A stretch of DNA of 39,268 nucleotides from contig CAITDR010000682.1 of assembly GCA_903891165.1 (NCBI GenBank), positions 1 to 39,268 of the forward strand. The letters run 5' to 3'. The stretch comes from an uncultured Pseudomonadota bacterium. GTDB lineage: Bacteria > Myxococcota_A > UBA796 > SXON01. A program made the position numbers and the translations under genes. The notes under the pieces were generated by a model, which was given only the letters and a program-made list of their open reading frames with translations, was not told the DNA's origin and did not search any database. Positions 24,731 through 34,116 of the stretch are shown one piece after another. Numbering within the stretch: position 1 is the first letter of the stretch; every line of letters begins with the position of its first letter.

Positions 24731-26152
24731 ATGCGCCTCTCCGAACTGATCTCCCCGCTGTCTCCCCTCCAAGGAAGGGGCGATCTACCTGCCGGAAAGG
24801 TGACCGACCGGGACAGTGAAGTATTGCCGGGAGATGTGTTCGTGGCGATCCGTGGTGCCCACGTGGACGGGCACGACCGCCTGGCAACGCTGGGCCATGC
24901 GGCCGCGTTGGTGGTTGAACGGGACGTTCCCACCCCGCCTGGCCCCCTGGTGATCCGCGTCGAAAACAGCCGCAAAGCCCTCGCGGAGCTCTGCGCACGT
25001 CGGCATGCCTACCCCGGTGCGGCCATGGCGGTGGTGGGCATTACCGGTACCAACGGAAAGACCACCACATCCTTTATGATGGAGGCCATCGGAAAGGCCG
25101 CCGGATGGAAGGTGGGTATCATCGGCACCACCGGGCACTTTATCGACGGAAAAGCCCTCCCCTCCACCCATACCACACCGGGTGCCCCCACGCTCCAGGC
25201 CCTGCTCGCCCAGATGCGCGACGCGGGGGTACGGCTGGTCGCCATGGAAGTCTCCTCGATTGGCCTGCACGCTTTTCGCGCCGACGGGATCCCCTTTGCT
25301 GCCGCCATCTTCACCAATTTAAGCCGCGACCACCTGGACTATCACGGAAGTATGGAGACCTACGCCGCCGCCAAAGCCCGGCTCTTCACCGAGCTGTTGG
25401 CCGGGCGCGCCATCCTGAACCAGCGGGATCCGGCGTGGACCCAGATGGGCAGCACCCGCCAACCCCACTGGACCTTTGGCACCAACAACTCCGATCTGCG
25501 CGTAGAAGGCCTGGAAGCTGGCCCCCTGGGCAGCCGCGGACACTTCTGTACACCCATCGGAAATTTCGATGGATCTCTACAACTCATCGGTCATCACAAT
25601 GTAGAGAATGCCCTGGGCGCACTGGGCGCCGCACTGACCGTCGGCATTCCCCTCTCGGCCGCCGCCGAAGGTCTGGCCTCTCTTCCTGCAGTTCCAGGCC
25701 GCCTGGAAGCCATTCCCAACGGGCGGGGCTTCCATGTGCTGGTGGACTACGCCCACTCCGATGATGCCCTGCAGCGGGTGCTCGCCGAGCTGCGCCGCCT
25801 GCGTCCCCGTCGTATTCTGACGGTGTTTGGCTGTGGCGGAGATCGGGACCGAGGCAAGCGCCCGCTGATGGGTAGCGCCGCCACCTTGGGCAGCGACCGT
25901 GTTTTTGTCACTTCTGACAATCCCCGGTCAGAAGACCCCGCCGCCATCGTCGCCGACATCCTGCCGGGTCTCCAGGGAACATCCTGGAGTATCGAGCTGG
26001 ATCGGGCGACCGCCATCCGTCTTGCCATTGCCGAGGCCGAGCCCGGAGACCTGGTGCTGATCGCAGGCAAAGGCCACGAGACCGGACAGCAGATCGGCAA
26101 TGAGATCCACCCTTTTGACGACCGCCTCATTGCGCGGGAGGCGCTCCAATGA
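24731..26152 (+). CDS. murE: UDP-MurNAc-L-Ala-D-Glu:meso-diaminopimelate ligase
   Basis: A 473-residue Mur ligase that adds the third stem-peptide residue. ATP loop GITGTNGKTTT (about 102-112), THTTPGAPT, the EVSSIGL segment, the carbamylated-lysine region YAAAKARLF, VDYAHSDDAL, and the DNPR motif (TSDNPRSEDP, about 395-405), which is the signature of diaminopimelate rather than lysine specificity. AGKGHE near the end is also typical. In the N-terminal UDP-binding part, the usual DSR reads DSE (TDRDSEVLPGD), a small oddity. It is separated from ftsI by a structured gap and overlaps murF by ATGA. Confidence 0.96.
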   Translation: MRLSELISPLSPLQGRGDLPAGKVTDRDSEVLPGDVFVAIRGAHVDGHDRLATLGHAAALVVERDVPTPPGPLVIRVENSRKALAELCARRHAYPGAAMAVVGITGTNGKTTTSFMMEAIGKAAGWKVGIIGTTGHFIDGKALPSTHTTPGAPTLQALLAQMRDAGVRLVAMEVSSIGLHAFRADGIPFAAAIFTNLSRDHLDYHGSMETYAAAKARLFTELLAGRAILNQRDPAWTQMGSTRQPHWTFGTNNSDLRVEGLEAGPLGSRGHFCTPIGNFDGSLQLIGHHNVENALGALGAALTVGIPLSAAAEGLASLPAVPGRLEAIPNGRGFHVLVDYAHSDDALQRVLAELRRLRPRRILTVFGCGGDRDRGKRPLMGSAATLGSDRVFVTSDNPRSEDPAAIVADILPGLQGTSWSIELDRATAIRLAIAEAEPGDLVLIAGKGHETGQQIGNEIHPFDDRLIAREALQ

Positions 26153-27510
26153 TTTTTAATGGCAGCCAAATTGCGGCGGCCTGCGGGGGACGTTTGTTGC
26201 AGGAGGCCGCGGCCGGCCCCATCTACATCGACTCCCGACGGGGGATTCCCGGCGGTTGGTATGTGGCCCTGGCGGGAGATCGCTTTGATGGCCATACATT
26301 CCTACCCCTGGTGGCGGCCTCAGGCTGCAATGGGGCCATCGTCAGCCGTCCGGTCGAGGGCTGGACCAAAGGTCTGGTCATCGTCGAAGACTGCCTGAAG
26401 GCGCTGCAGGATTTGGGAGCGGAGGCCCGCAACCTTCTGACCGTTCCTGTAGTAGGGATTACCGGATCTGCCGGAAAGACCTCTACCCGGGTGCTGGTTG
26501 TAGAGGTGCTTCGGCCCTTAGGAATGGTACATCATACCCAGGGAAACCTGAACAACCACATCGGTCTGCCGCTGACGCTGGTGGGCTGCCCCCTGGACGC
26601 CGACGCGGTGGTACTGGAGCTGGGAATGAACCACCCCGGCGAGATCCAGCTCCTGGCCGGGATCGGACGCCCGAATGTTCGCCTGATCACCAACGTCGGC
26701 GCAGCGCATGTGGAAGGCTGCGGCTCCATCGAGGGGGTAGCCCTAGCCAAACAGGAGCTTTTTGACGGTGCGCAGGCGGGCGACATCCTCTGTGTGAACA
26801 TGGATGATCCGCGGATTGCAGCCATGCCCTTGCCCAACGGCACCCACGTGGTGACCTACGGGACCGGCCCCCGCAACCAGATCCGCCTGACCGACGTGTC
26901 GGTGGACCGTGCCACCCTGCAAACGCGGCTCCGCCTGGAGACACCAGACGGCGTAATTCGGGCAGTTCTTCCGGTTCCCGGCGCACATCTGGCCATCAAT
27001 GCGGCAGCAGCGGCGGCGGTGGCCTTTGCACTGCGTGTCCCCATCCAGAGCCTGCCTGCGGCCTTTGCTCGCTTTGCACCCGAAGGAATGCGGAACCGTG
27101 TGGAGCGCCTGGGGGACTGGCTGGTGCTGGACGATGCCTACAATGCCAACCCCCTCTCCATGATCGCGGCGCTGCGGACGCTGGCCTCGATGCCCGGCCC
27201 ACACATTGCCGTGCTGGGAGACATGCTGGAGCTAGGGGGGGAGGAGGAGGCGGCGCACCTTCAAATCCTCGAAGAAGCACGACTTCTGGGAATCCAACAT
27301 CTCCTTGTTACGGGCGAAAGAATTACCCGTGCTGCCGGAGACCGTGCAGATTGTTTTGCCGACGTGGACAGCTTGGCGCGGGCGCTGGCACAGCGCTTGC
27401 GTAGCTTCCCAGTGGGACCGAAGTCGGTGCTGATCAAAGGAAGCCGGGGTGCCCGGATGGAGCGGGTGCTCGACCACCTGCGCGCGGAGGCCAAATGCTC
27501 TACCACCTGA
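26149..27510 (+). CDS. murF: UDP-MurNAc-tripeptide:D-Ala-D-Ala ligase MurF
   Basis: A 453-residue Mur ligase that adds the D-Ala-D-Ala dipeptide to UDP-MurNAc-tripeptide in the cytoplasm. N-terminal DSRRGIPGGWYVALAGDRFDGH, ATP loop GITGSAGKTSTR (about 103-114), ELGMNHPGEI, ITNVGAAHVE, LDDAYNANPLSM and LGDMLELGGEEEAAH are all in the expected order. It overlaps murE by four bases and mraY by sixteen, so its translation is likely coupled both ways. Confidence 0.96.
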   Translation: MIFNGSQIAAACGGRLLQEAAAGPIYIDSRRGIPGGWYVALAGDRFDGHTFLPLVAASGCNGAIVSRPVEGWTKGLVIVEDCLKALQDLGAEARNLLTVPVVGITGSAGKTSTRVLVVEVLRPLGMVHHTQGNLNNHIGLPLTLVGCPLDADAVVLELGMNHPGEIQLLAGIGRPNVRLITNVGAAHVEGCGSIEGVALAKQELFDGAQAGDILCVNMDDPRIAAMPLPNGTHVVTYGTGPRNQIRLTDVSVDRATLQTRLRLETPDGVIRAVLPVPGAHLAINAAAAAAVAFALRVPIQSLPAAFARFAPEGMRNRVERLGDWLVLDDAYNANPLSMIAALRTLASMPGPHIAVLGDMLELGGEEEAAHLQILEEARLLGIQHLLVTGERITRAAGDRADCFADVDSLARALAQRLRSFPVGPKSVLIKGSRGARMERVLDHLRAEAKCSTT

Positions 27511-28595
27511 TGACCGAGCTAGGCATCAATGTCTTCCGCTACATCACCTTCCGCACCGCCTGCGGCATGATGACGGCGTTGATCATCTGCTATGCCCTTT
27601 TTCCGCCCTACATCGCCTGGCTGCGACAGAAGCGGATGGAGCAGATCATCCGTACCGATGGTCCGTCAGACCACGTAGAAAACAAAGTTGGAACCCCCAC
27701 CATGGGCGGTGTGGTCATTCTCGGCGGCATCCTGGGGGCCACACTCTTGTGGGCGCGCCTGGACGAGCCCCGGGTGTGGATGGCCATCATCGTCACCTTC
27801 GGCTATGGGTGTATCGGGTTTTATGATGATTGGAAGAAGGTGATGGAGCGCTCCACCGACGGTCTGGCCGGGCGGTGGAAGCTGTTCTGGCAGGTGGCCA
27901 TCGGGCTGGGCACTTTTGGTGGCGCCTACTACACCGGGGTGATGGATGCGCAACTGCACTTCCCGGTGTACAAACACGCCATTCTGGACTTTGCCGAGCT
28001 GTGGACGGGCGCACCGGACTGGCTGGGATGGATCTATGTGGGCCTGGCCATTTTTATTGTGACCGGCTCCTCCAACGCCGTGAACCTCACCGACGGGCTG
28101 GATGGGCTGGCCATCGGCAGTACCATCACCTCGGGTGGCACTTTTGCGGTACTCGCCTATCTGGCGGGCCACGCCACCTTCGCGCAATATCTGGGGATTC
28201 CCTTTGTGACCGGCGCAGGCGAGCTGTCCATCTTTGCGATGGCCATCGTCGGTGCAGGCCTGGGTTTTCTCTGGTACAACTGCTACCCGGCGCAGATTTT
28301 CATGGGGGACGTCGGCTCGTTGGCACTGGGCGGATCCTTGGCTACCCTGGCCATCATCAGCAAACATGAGATCCTGCTCGCGCTGGTGGGTGGCGTATTT
28401 GTGTTGGAGACCGTCTCGGTGATGCTGCAGGTGGGCTACTTCAAGGCCACCAAGGGCAAACGCCTCTTCAAGATGGCCCCCATCCACCACCACTATGAAA
28501 AGAGCGGCTGGAGTGAGCCGAAGATCATCGTGCGCTTCTGGATCATCTCCGGGCTGTTGTCACTCGTGGCTCTGACCACCCTGAAGCTGAGGTAG
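27495..28595 (+). CDS. mraY: Phospho-MurNAc-pentapeptide transferase MraY
   Basis: A 366-residue inner-membrane enzyme with about ten helices that transfers phospho-MurNAc-pentapeptide to undecaprenyl phosphate, giving lipid I. Seen: TPTMGGVVIL, YDDWKKV (catalytic aspartate pair), NAVNLTDGLDGLAIG, MGDVGSLALGG, and the C-terminal histidine triplet PIHHHYEKSGWSE. All catalytic motifs are intact. The ATG at 27495 lies inside the last codons of murF. Confidence 0.97.
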   Translation: MLYHLMTELGINVFRYITFRTACGMMTALIICYALFPPYIAWLRQKRMEQIIRTDGPSDHVENKVGTPTMGGVVILGGILGATLLWARLDEPRVWMAIIVTFGYGCIGFYDDWKKVMERSTDGLAGRWKLFWQVAIGLGTFGGAYYTGVMDAQLHFPVYKHAILDFAELWTGAPDWLGWIYVGLAIFIVTGSSNAVNLTDGLDGLAIGSTITSGGTFAVLAYLAGHATFAQYLGIPFVTGAGELSIFAMAIVGAGLGFLWYNCYPAQIFMGDVGSLALGGSLATLAIISKHEILLALVGGVFVLETVSVMLQVGYFKATKGKRLFKMAPIHHHYEKSGWSEPKIIVRFWIISGLLSLVALTTLKLR

Positions 28596-28597
28596 GA

Positions 28598-29890
28598 ATG
28601 GCGCTTCGGGGCAAAAAAGTAGTGGTTGTCGGCATGGCACGCTCGGGCGTGGCGGCGGCAACCCTTGCCCTGTCAAGGGGTGCCGAGGTCCACTGTGTGG
28701 ATCAGAACCCGGCCGCACCTATGGTCCCAGATTGTAGTTTACACTACGGATCTGACCCCCTGGGGTCACTTTTACTGGAGGCCGACCGGGTGGTGGTCAG
28801 CCCCGGAGTGCCCGCGCGGCACCCCGACATCGCCGCCGCCATCGCCGCCGGTGTGAAGGTGGAGGGAGAGCTTGCCTTTTCCGCCTCCTTCCTCCCCTTT
28901 CCGCTCCTCGCGGTCAGCGGCACCAACGGCAAAAGCACCACGACCTTCCTGCTGGGCCAACTACTGGAGCAGGCGGGCCGTCGCCCCTTTGTAGGCGGCA
29001 ACCTCGGGACTCCCCTGTCGGAAGCAGCACTGCATCCCGACAACTTCGACATCGGCGCGGTAGAGGTGTCCTCCTACATGATGGAGCTTCCCGGCAGCTT
29101 TCACCCCCATGCCGCGGCGATCCTGAACCTGACGCCCGACCACCTGGAGCGTCACGGGGACATGGACAACTATGGGGCACACAAGTGCAGGATGTTCGCC
29201 CAGATGGGCCCAGCAGACGCGCAGATCCTGCCCATCGGCGACCCGCAGCTGTTGAAGCTGGCCGACGGCACCCCGGGCACCCGCCTCTACCTGGGCGCAT
29301 GGCCCGGGCTCCGGTGGGAAAAGACACATCTGGAGCTGGTCGGCACCCCGGATCCAGGTACGATCGACCTGAGTGATTTCCAACTTCCCGGTGTTCACAA
29401 TCGTGAAAACCTCGCGGCGGCCATTCTTCTGGCCCAGTGGGCGGGAATGAAGCGCAGCCAGCTGCAGCTTGGCACCTTGCGCGGCCTGGCGCACCGTCTG
29501 GAGCGTATCCCCCGCCTCGGTGATATCCACTGGTACAACGACTCAAAAGCCACCAATGTGGACTCCACGCGGGTGGCTCTCGCCGCCATGGAGCGCCCCA
29601 GCATTGTGCTTCTCGGAGGGCGCGGAAAGGCAGGAGCGGACTACCAGAGCCTGCAGCCGCTGTTAGACGGCCATCGGGTGATCTGCTTTGGGGAAGAAGG
29701 CCCCACCATCGCCGCCAGCCTGGGATCCCCTCCCCTGTGCGCCACGCTGGCCGACGCGGTGCAGCTTGCCGCCACGATGGCCCGACCCGGCAACGCGGTG
29801 CTGCTGTCGCCCGCCTGCGCCTCCTTTGATGAATTCAAGAACTTCGAGCATCGCGGAGAGGTCTTCCGCAAGCTCGTACAGGATTTGTAG
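28598..29890 (+). CDS. murD: UDP-MurNAc-L-alanine:D-glutamate ligase MurD
   Basis: A 430-residue Mur ligase that adds D-glutamate. N-terminal VVVVGMARSGVAA, the SPGVPARHP loop, ATP loop VSGTNGKSTTT (about 107-117), NLTPDHLERHG, NDSKATNVDST and LLSPACASFDEFKNFEHRG are present. In the SSFQLE segment the usual FQ is replaced by YM (SSYMMELPG), and the late GGxDKG loop is GGRGKAGADY; both are modest changes. It starts two bases after mraY and abuts ftsW with no gap. Confidence 0.96.
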   Translation: MALRGKKVVVVGMARSGVAAATLALSRGAEVHCVDQNPAAPMVPDCSLHYGSDPLGSLLLEADRVVVSPGVPARHPDIAAAIAAGVKVEGELAFSASFLPFPLLAVSGTNGKSTTTFLLGQLLEQAGRRPFVGGNLGTPLSEAALHPDNFDIGAVEVSSYMMELPGSFHPHAAAILNLTPDHLERHGDMDNYGAHKCRMFAQMGPADAQILPIGDPQLLKLADGTPGTRLYLGAWPGLRWEKTHLELVGTPDPGTIDLSDFQLPGVHNRENLAAAILLAQWAGMKRSQLQLGTLRGLAHRLERIPRLGDIHWYNDSKATNVDSTRVALAAMERPSIVLLGGRGKAGADYQSLQPLLDGHRVICFGEEGPTIAASLGSPPLCATLADAVQLAATMARPGNAVLLSPACASFDEFKNFEHRGEVFRKLVQDL

Positions 29891-31015
29891 ATGCGACGCT
29901 ACGATTTACCGCTACTCCTGATCACCGTGGTGCTGGTGGCTTTTGGACTGGTAGCCGTCGGCTCTGCTTCTTGGTTTGTTGCCACGGAAGAGTACAACGA
30001 TCCCTACCACTTCCTGGAGCGGCAGGGCTTTTCTGTCGTCGTTGGCTTCACTTTTCTAGTGGTGCTGGCGCGGATCCCCTACCAGGCACTGCTGGACCGG
30101 GCGCACCTGTTGTACGGGGCGGCCATCGCCGGGCTGGTGATGGTGTGGATCCCCGGCCTCTCGCACAAGGCCAACGGCGCTACCCGCTGGTTTGGTCTGG
30201 CCGGAATCACCTTTCAACCGGCAGAGCTGGCCAAGATGGTGGCGCTGGTCTGCCTGACGGCCTGGCTACGTCGGAACCGCGGGAATGTGAGCGACCCCAA
30301 AGTCCTGGGCTTTGCCGGGCTGGGTCTGCTGCCCATTTTGGGATTGCTGTTGATCCAGCCAGACTTCGGCTCCACCATGATTACCTGCCTGCTTTGCGGT
30401 GTTTTGCTCTTTCTTGCAGGGATCCGATGGTCGTGGATCTTTGCGTTGGGCGGCACCGGGGCGGTGGGGGGCCTGCTCATCCTGCTCGCCGAACCCTATC
30501 GTGTTGCGCGGATCACCGGCTTTACCGATCCCTGCGCCGACCACTCCGACGGCGGCTACCAGGTCTGCCAGTCTCTGGTCGCCTTGCACAATGGTGGGGT
30601 GATCGGACAGGGCCTGGGAGAAGGACAGGCCAAGCTGCTGTATCTACCGGAACCCTACAACGACTTTATCGTCGCCGTGGTGGGCGAGGAGCTGGGCCTG
30701 TGGGGTATCGCGATTCTGTTGGGCCTCTATGGCCTTTTTGCGTGGCGGGCACTGAAGGTGGCCCAGCGCGTGAATGACCCCTACGCGGGAATCCTTGCCG
30801 GAACCCTGTGTGCGGCCATCGTCGGGCAGGCCTGTTTGAACCTCGGTGTGGCCATGAGCGTCCTTCCGCCCAAAGGATTGGTTCTTCCATTCCTTTCCTA
30901 CGGCAACAGCGCCATGATGATGAACCTCGCCGCGGTGGGCATCCTGCTGTCCATCTCCTCGGAAGCCCAGGAAGCCCCTGCGGAAGCTGAGCAACCCGCC
31001 GGAGTACCGGCATGA
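29891..31015 (+). CDS. ftsW: Septal peptidoglycan glycosyltransferase FtsW (SEDS)
   Basis: A 374-residue SEDS-family polymerase with about ten membrane helices that builds septal glycan strands from lipid II with FtsI. Signature pieces: NGATRWFGLAGITFQPAELAK, LIQPDFGSTM, YQVCQSLVALHNGGVIGQGLGEGQAKLLYLPEPYNDFIVAVVGEELG and LVLPFLSYGNSAMM. The catalytic Asp of the usual TDFI(F/V) motif is kept, as NDFI. A Cys pair in the long loop (DPCADHSDGGYQVCQ) is unusual. FtsW rather than RodA is inferred from dcw position. It runs directly into murC by an ATGA overlap, leaving no room for murG. Confidence 0.92.
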   Translation: MRRYDLPLLLITVVLVAFGLVAVGSASWFVATEEYNDPYHFLERQGFSVVVGFTFLVVLARIPYQALLDRAHLLYGAAIAGLVMVWIPGLSHKANGATRWFGLAGITFQPAELAKMVALVCLTAWLRRNRGNVSDPKVLGFAGLGLLPILGLLLIQPDFGSTMITCLLCGVLLFLAGIRWSWIFALGGTGAVGGLLILLAEPYRVARITGFTDPCADHSDGGYQVCQSLVALHNGGVIGQGLGEGQAKLLYLPEPYNDFIVAVVGEELGLWGIAILLGLYGLFAWRALKVAQRVNDPYAGILAGTLCAAIVGQACLNLGVAMSVLPPKGLVLPFLSYGNSAMMMNLAAVGILLSISSEAQEAPAEAEQPAGVPA

Positions 31016-32391
31016 TGTTCCGGGGAAAAGTACGGCAGATCCACTTTGTCGGCATCGGCGGCATCGGGATGAGCGGCATCGCCGAGGTGCTGCTGAACAT
31101 GGGCTTCCATGTCAGCGGCTCGGATGTTCGGGAGAACGCCGTGATCCAGCGGCTCCGCGGCCTGGGGGGGCAGGTGCTGATCGGGCACCAGGCCCAGAAC
31201 GTGCGGGGCGCGGATGTGGTGGTCTACTCCTCCGCCGTGCGCGAGGACAATCCCGAGATTCTGGAGGCCCACGCCAACAAAATTCCCGTCATTCCCCGCG
31301 CAGAAATGCTCGCTGAGCTGATGCGCCTGAAGTATGGTCTGGCGGTCGCGGGCACCCATGGCAAGACGACGACCACGTCGATGCTGGCCACCTGCCTGCA
31401 CGGCTCCGGCCTGGATCCCACCGTCGTCATCGGTGGACGTTTGGACAGCCTGGGCAGCAACGCCCGGCTGGGCCAGGGTGCCTATCTGGTGGCAGAGGCC
31501 GACGAATCAGACGGCAGCTTCCTCCTGCTCTCTCCCACCGTGAACATCATCACCAACATCGATCCCGAGCACATGGAGTATTGGGGCAGCTTCGACGCTC
31601 TCAAAGACGGCTTCGTGCGCTTCGCCAACTCTGTGCCTTTTTATGGCTGCACCGTCGCCTGTGTGGACCACCCGGTGGTGCAGGACCTGCTTCCGCGCTT
31701 CCGACGGCGGCTCATCGGCTATGGCTTCTCTGCCCTCGCAGAATACCGCGCCGACCGTATCCGCATGAGTGGCGGCACGCTCAGCTTCCGGGTCTGGCGC
31801 CGCGAAGAAGCCCTGGGGGAACTTACACTCGGTGTCCCCGGGCGTCACAATGTCCTCAATGCGCTGGCCGCCACCGCGGTGAGCCTGGAGCTGGACATTC
31901 CCTGGGAGTCCGTGCAGGCATCGCTGCGCAACTTCGGTGGGGTGGACCGCCGCTTCTCCGTTCGCGCCGACGTGAACGACATCCTGTTGGTGGACGACTA
32001 TGGTCACCACCCGGTGGAGATCCAGGCCACCCTCGGTGCAGCCGCGGAGGGCTACGAAGATCGCCGCATTGTAGCCGTCTTTCAACCTCACCGGTATTCC
32101 AGAGTACAGAACCTCCTCGGAGACTTCTGCCGCTCCTTCAACGCCGCTGCTGCGGTGGTGGTCTGTCCGGTCTATGCGGCAGGAGAAAAGCCGATCCCTG
32201 GCATCGACACCGATGCCATCGTGCGGGGCCTGCGTGAGCACGGACATCGTAACGTGATCCCCGTTGGATCACTGGACGAGGCGCAGAGCTGGTTGCAGCA
32301 GAACCTTCGCGGCGGCGATTTGTGTATCACCCTCGGAGCGGGCGACGTGAACCGCATCCTGGCGCCGTTGGCGGAGAAGCTGCGTGGATAG
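31012..32391 (+). CDS. murC: UDP-MurNAc:L-alanine ligase MurC
   Basis: A 459-residue Mur ligase catalysing the first amino-acid addition, L-Ala to UDP-MurNAc. N-terminal IHFVGIGGIGMSGIAEVLL (UDP-binding GxGGxGM loop), YSSAVREDNPEI, ATP loop VAGTHGKTTTTSM, ADESDGSFLLL, ITNIDPEHMEYWG, PGRHNVLNALAA, DDYGHHPVEI, FQPHRYSR and GAGDV near the end are all intact. Start ATG at 31012 overlaps the ftsW stop; the end overlaps the GTG start of the murB-like gene by eight bases. Confidence 0.97.
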   Translation: MMFRGKVRQIHFVGIGGIGMSGIAEVLLNMGFHVSGSDVRENAVIQRLRGLGGQVLIGHQAQNVRGADVVVYSSAVREDNPEILEAHANKIPVIPRAEMLAELMRLKYGLAVAGTHGKTTTTSMLATCLHGSGLDPTVVIGGRLDSLGSNARLGQGAYLVAEADESDGSFLLLSPTVNIITNIDPEHMEYWGSFDALKDGFVRFANSVPFYGCTVACVDHPVVQDLLPRFRRRLIGYGFSALAEYRADRIRMSGGTLSFRVWRREEALGELTLGVPGRHNVLNALAATAVSLELDIPWESVQASLRNFGGVDRRFSVRADVNDILLVDDYGHHPVEIQATLGAAAEGYEDRRIVAVFQPHRYSRVQNLLGDFCRSFNAAAAVVVCPVYAAGEKPIPGIDTDAIVRGLREHGHRNVIPVGSLDEAQSWLQQNLRGGDLCITLGAGDVNRILAPLAEKLRG

Positions 32392-33142
32392 TCCGCTTTT
32401 TCTGGAGGAGGAGCCCATCCGCCGCCACCTCCCACTCCGCGGCGAAGGCCACTTCGAGCGGTGGATCGAACTTCGCGATGAAGCCACCTTGCTGGCCACC
32501 ATCCGGCAACTCCGGGCGGAGAAGCAGACGATTCGGCCAATTCCCCCCTTCCAGGACGCCCTCCCCCCCGATGCCAGTCTGTCGGGAGTGGCATTACGTT
32601 TGGGTGGCGACTTCGAGAAGATTGAAGAACGTCCAGAAGGCCTGTGGGTGGGCGCCAGCGTACTGTTGGCACAGCTTGGCATTCGCCGGGGCTACAAAAG
32701 CCTGGAAAAAGCACCGGGAACCCTGGCAGAGGCCTGGGAGGAGGGCTGGCTTGGGCCCATGCTGGCCCGGGTGCGGCGCTTCAAGGGGCGCGGCTTTGAG
32801 GACACCGAAGAAATCACCCCGGATGCAAAAGCGTTGATCGTCGGCGCACTTTTGCGTCCGGACGTCCGTGTCTACCCCCCCCGCGCTGGCGCCGTGTTTG
32901 TGGACACCCGGCAGCGGGGCGTACCGCTGCGGGAATTGCTGCGCAAGGTGAAGCTGTCGGGCCTGCGGGTACATGGCGCGTGTTTTGCAGAGGACGATCC
33001 GCTGGTGCTGGTCAACCGGGGCGACGCAACCCCCCGGCAGCTACGACTCCTCGTGGCCGCCGTCAAGGAGCGGGTGCAGACGGCGACGGGACTGGTGCTG
33101 CAGGAACGTCTGGTGGCCCCGGGCAGGGGCGGGAGGCTGTGA
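32384..33142 (+). CDS. Degenerate MurB-like protein, catalytic and FAD-binding residues missing
   Basis: A 252-residue protein in the slot of murB (UDP-N-acetylenolpyruvoylglucosamine reductase, usually near 300). The homology is visible: an FAD-domain-like start (FERWIELRDEATLLATIRQL), VGASVLLAQLGIRRGY, and a C-terminal domain (KVKLSGLRVHGACFAEDDPLVLVNRGDATPRQLRLLVAAVKERVQTATGL) matching the usual GLKG-x-IGGAQVS-x-HANFIVN pattern. However, the flavin loop GxGSN is replaced by IPPFQDAL, the GIPGxVGG loop by KAPGTLAEA (109-117), the catalytic Ser in GSVFxNP is Ala170 (RAGAVFVDT), and the Glu in LEPEV is Arg242 (LQERL). GTG at 32384, with GGAGAAG just upstream, starts it inside murC; its TGA shares a base with the ddl ATG. 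Reductase activity is unlikely; a structural or regulatory role is inferred. Confidence 0.85.
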   Translation: MDSPLFLEEEPIRRHLPLRGEGHFERWIELRDEATLLATIRQLRAEKQTIRPIPPFQDALPPDASLSGVALRLGGDFEKIEERPEGLWVGASVLLAQLGIRRGYKSLEKAPGTLAEAWEEGWLGPMLARVRRFKGRGFEDTEEITPDAKALIVGALLRPDVRVYPPRAGAVFVDTRQRGVPLRELLRKVKLSGLRVHGACFAEDDPLVLVNRGDATPRQLRLLVAAVKERVQTATGLVLQERLVAPGRGGRL

Positions 33143-34086
33143 TGGCATTTGAAAAAGACAAGGTGGTCGTCGGCGTGTTGAAGGGTGGACTCTCTCCGGA
33201 ACGTCCGATTTCGCTCAAGAGTGGGGCGGCCGTCGCCGGGGCCTTGCGCAACCGGGGCTGGAACATCGTGGAGATCGATGTCGGCCCCGATCTCCCAGAA
33301 AAACTCCGCGCGGCCAAGGTGGACGTGGCCTGGCTGGCCCTGCATGGCCCCCTGGGCGAGGATGGCTGTGTGCAGGGACTGCTGGAGGTGATGCGGATCC
33401 CCTACACCGGCTCCGGTGTGCGCGGAAGTGCCGTTGCCATGGACAAGATCGCCACCAAGCGGATGTTGCGCGGCAGCGGCATCCCCATGCCCGAGGACCG
33501 GGTGTGGCGAAAGGGCGACGACTTCCCCGAGGGACTCTCCTACCCCGTGATGGCCAAAACCCCGGAAGGAGGCAGTACACTCGGCATCCGTAAGTGTATG
33601 GACCCCGGAGAGCTGGAGGCCGGGCTGCTCTACTGCCAGGACTTCGCCTCCGAAGTGCTGTTGGAGCAGTTTGTGGAGGGGGAGGAGATCACGGTGGCGG
33701 TGCTGTTCGGGCGGGCCCTACCGGTGGTGGCCATCGTCCCCGACTCCGGCTTCTTTGACTTTGAGGCCAAGTACACCAAGGGAAAGACCCGGTACATCGT
33801 GCCTGCACCCATCGACCCCAAGGTCGCTGCAGCCGCCCAGTCCTATGCCGCCACCGCCTACCGGATGTTGGACCTGGACGGGGTGGCACGGGCGGACTTC
33901 ATCGTCGATGCACATGGAACGCCGTGGTTTCTCGAGATCAACACCCTGCCGGGCATGACCGCAACCTCCCTGTCGCCCATGGCCGCCGGACAGGTGGGCA
34001 TGTCCTTTGAGGATCTGGTGGAAGCACTCTTGCAGGGTGCAAGATTCCGGGTATTGCCCGGAGAGCTTGGCGCCCCCGCCACCTGA
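33142..34086 (+). CDS. ddl: D-alanine:D-alanine ligase
   Basis: A 314-residue ATP-grasp ligase producing D-Ala-D-Ala for MurF. N-terminal VVVGVLKGGLSPERPISLKSG, AWLALHGPLGEDGCVQGLLE, PYTGSGVRGSAVAMDKIATKRML, the ATP-grasp region YPVMAKTPEGGSTLGI, LEQFVEGEEITVAVL, and the metal/phosphate segment FLEINTLPGMTATSLSPMAA are present. The usual VVKP before the GSS loop is replaced by MAKTPEGGST, a mild change. ATG at 33142 (TGATG with the murB-like gene) is the start; an open frame extends upstream but inside the neighbour. Confidence 0.95.
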   Translation: MAFEKDKVVVGVLKGGLSPERPISLKSGAAVAGALRNRGWNIVEIDVGPDLPEKLRAAKVDVAWLALHGPLGEDGCVQGLLEVMRIPYTGSGVRGSAVAMDKIATKRMLRGSGIPMPEDRVWRKGDDFPEGLSYPVMAKTPEGGSTLGIRKCMDPGELEAGLLYCQDFASEVLLEQFVEGEEITVAVLFGRALPVVAIVPDSGFFDFEAKYTKGKTRYIVPAPIDPKVAAAAQSYAATAYRMLDLDGVARADFIVDAHGTPWFLEINTLPGMTATSLSPMAAGQVGMSFEDLVEALLQGARFRVLPGELGAPAT

Positions 34087-34116
34087 AGCGCCGCCGAAAA
34101 AAGTCCTCCTCTTTAC

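Noticed and set aside
32384-33142. Calling this gene a normal murB
   Set aside because: Position and fold agree, but the flavin loops and both catalytic residues are missing, so the symbol would mislead.
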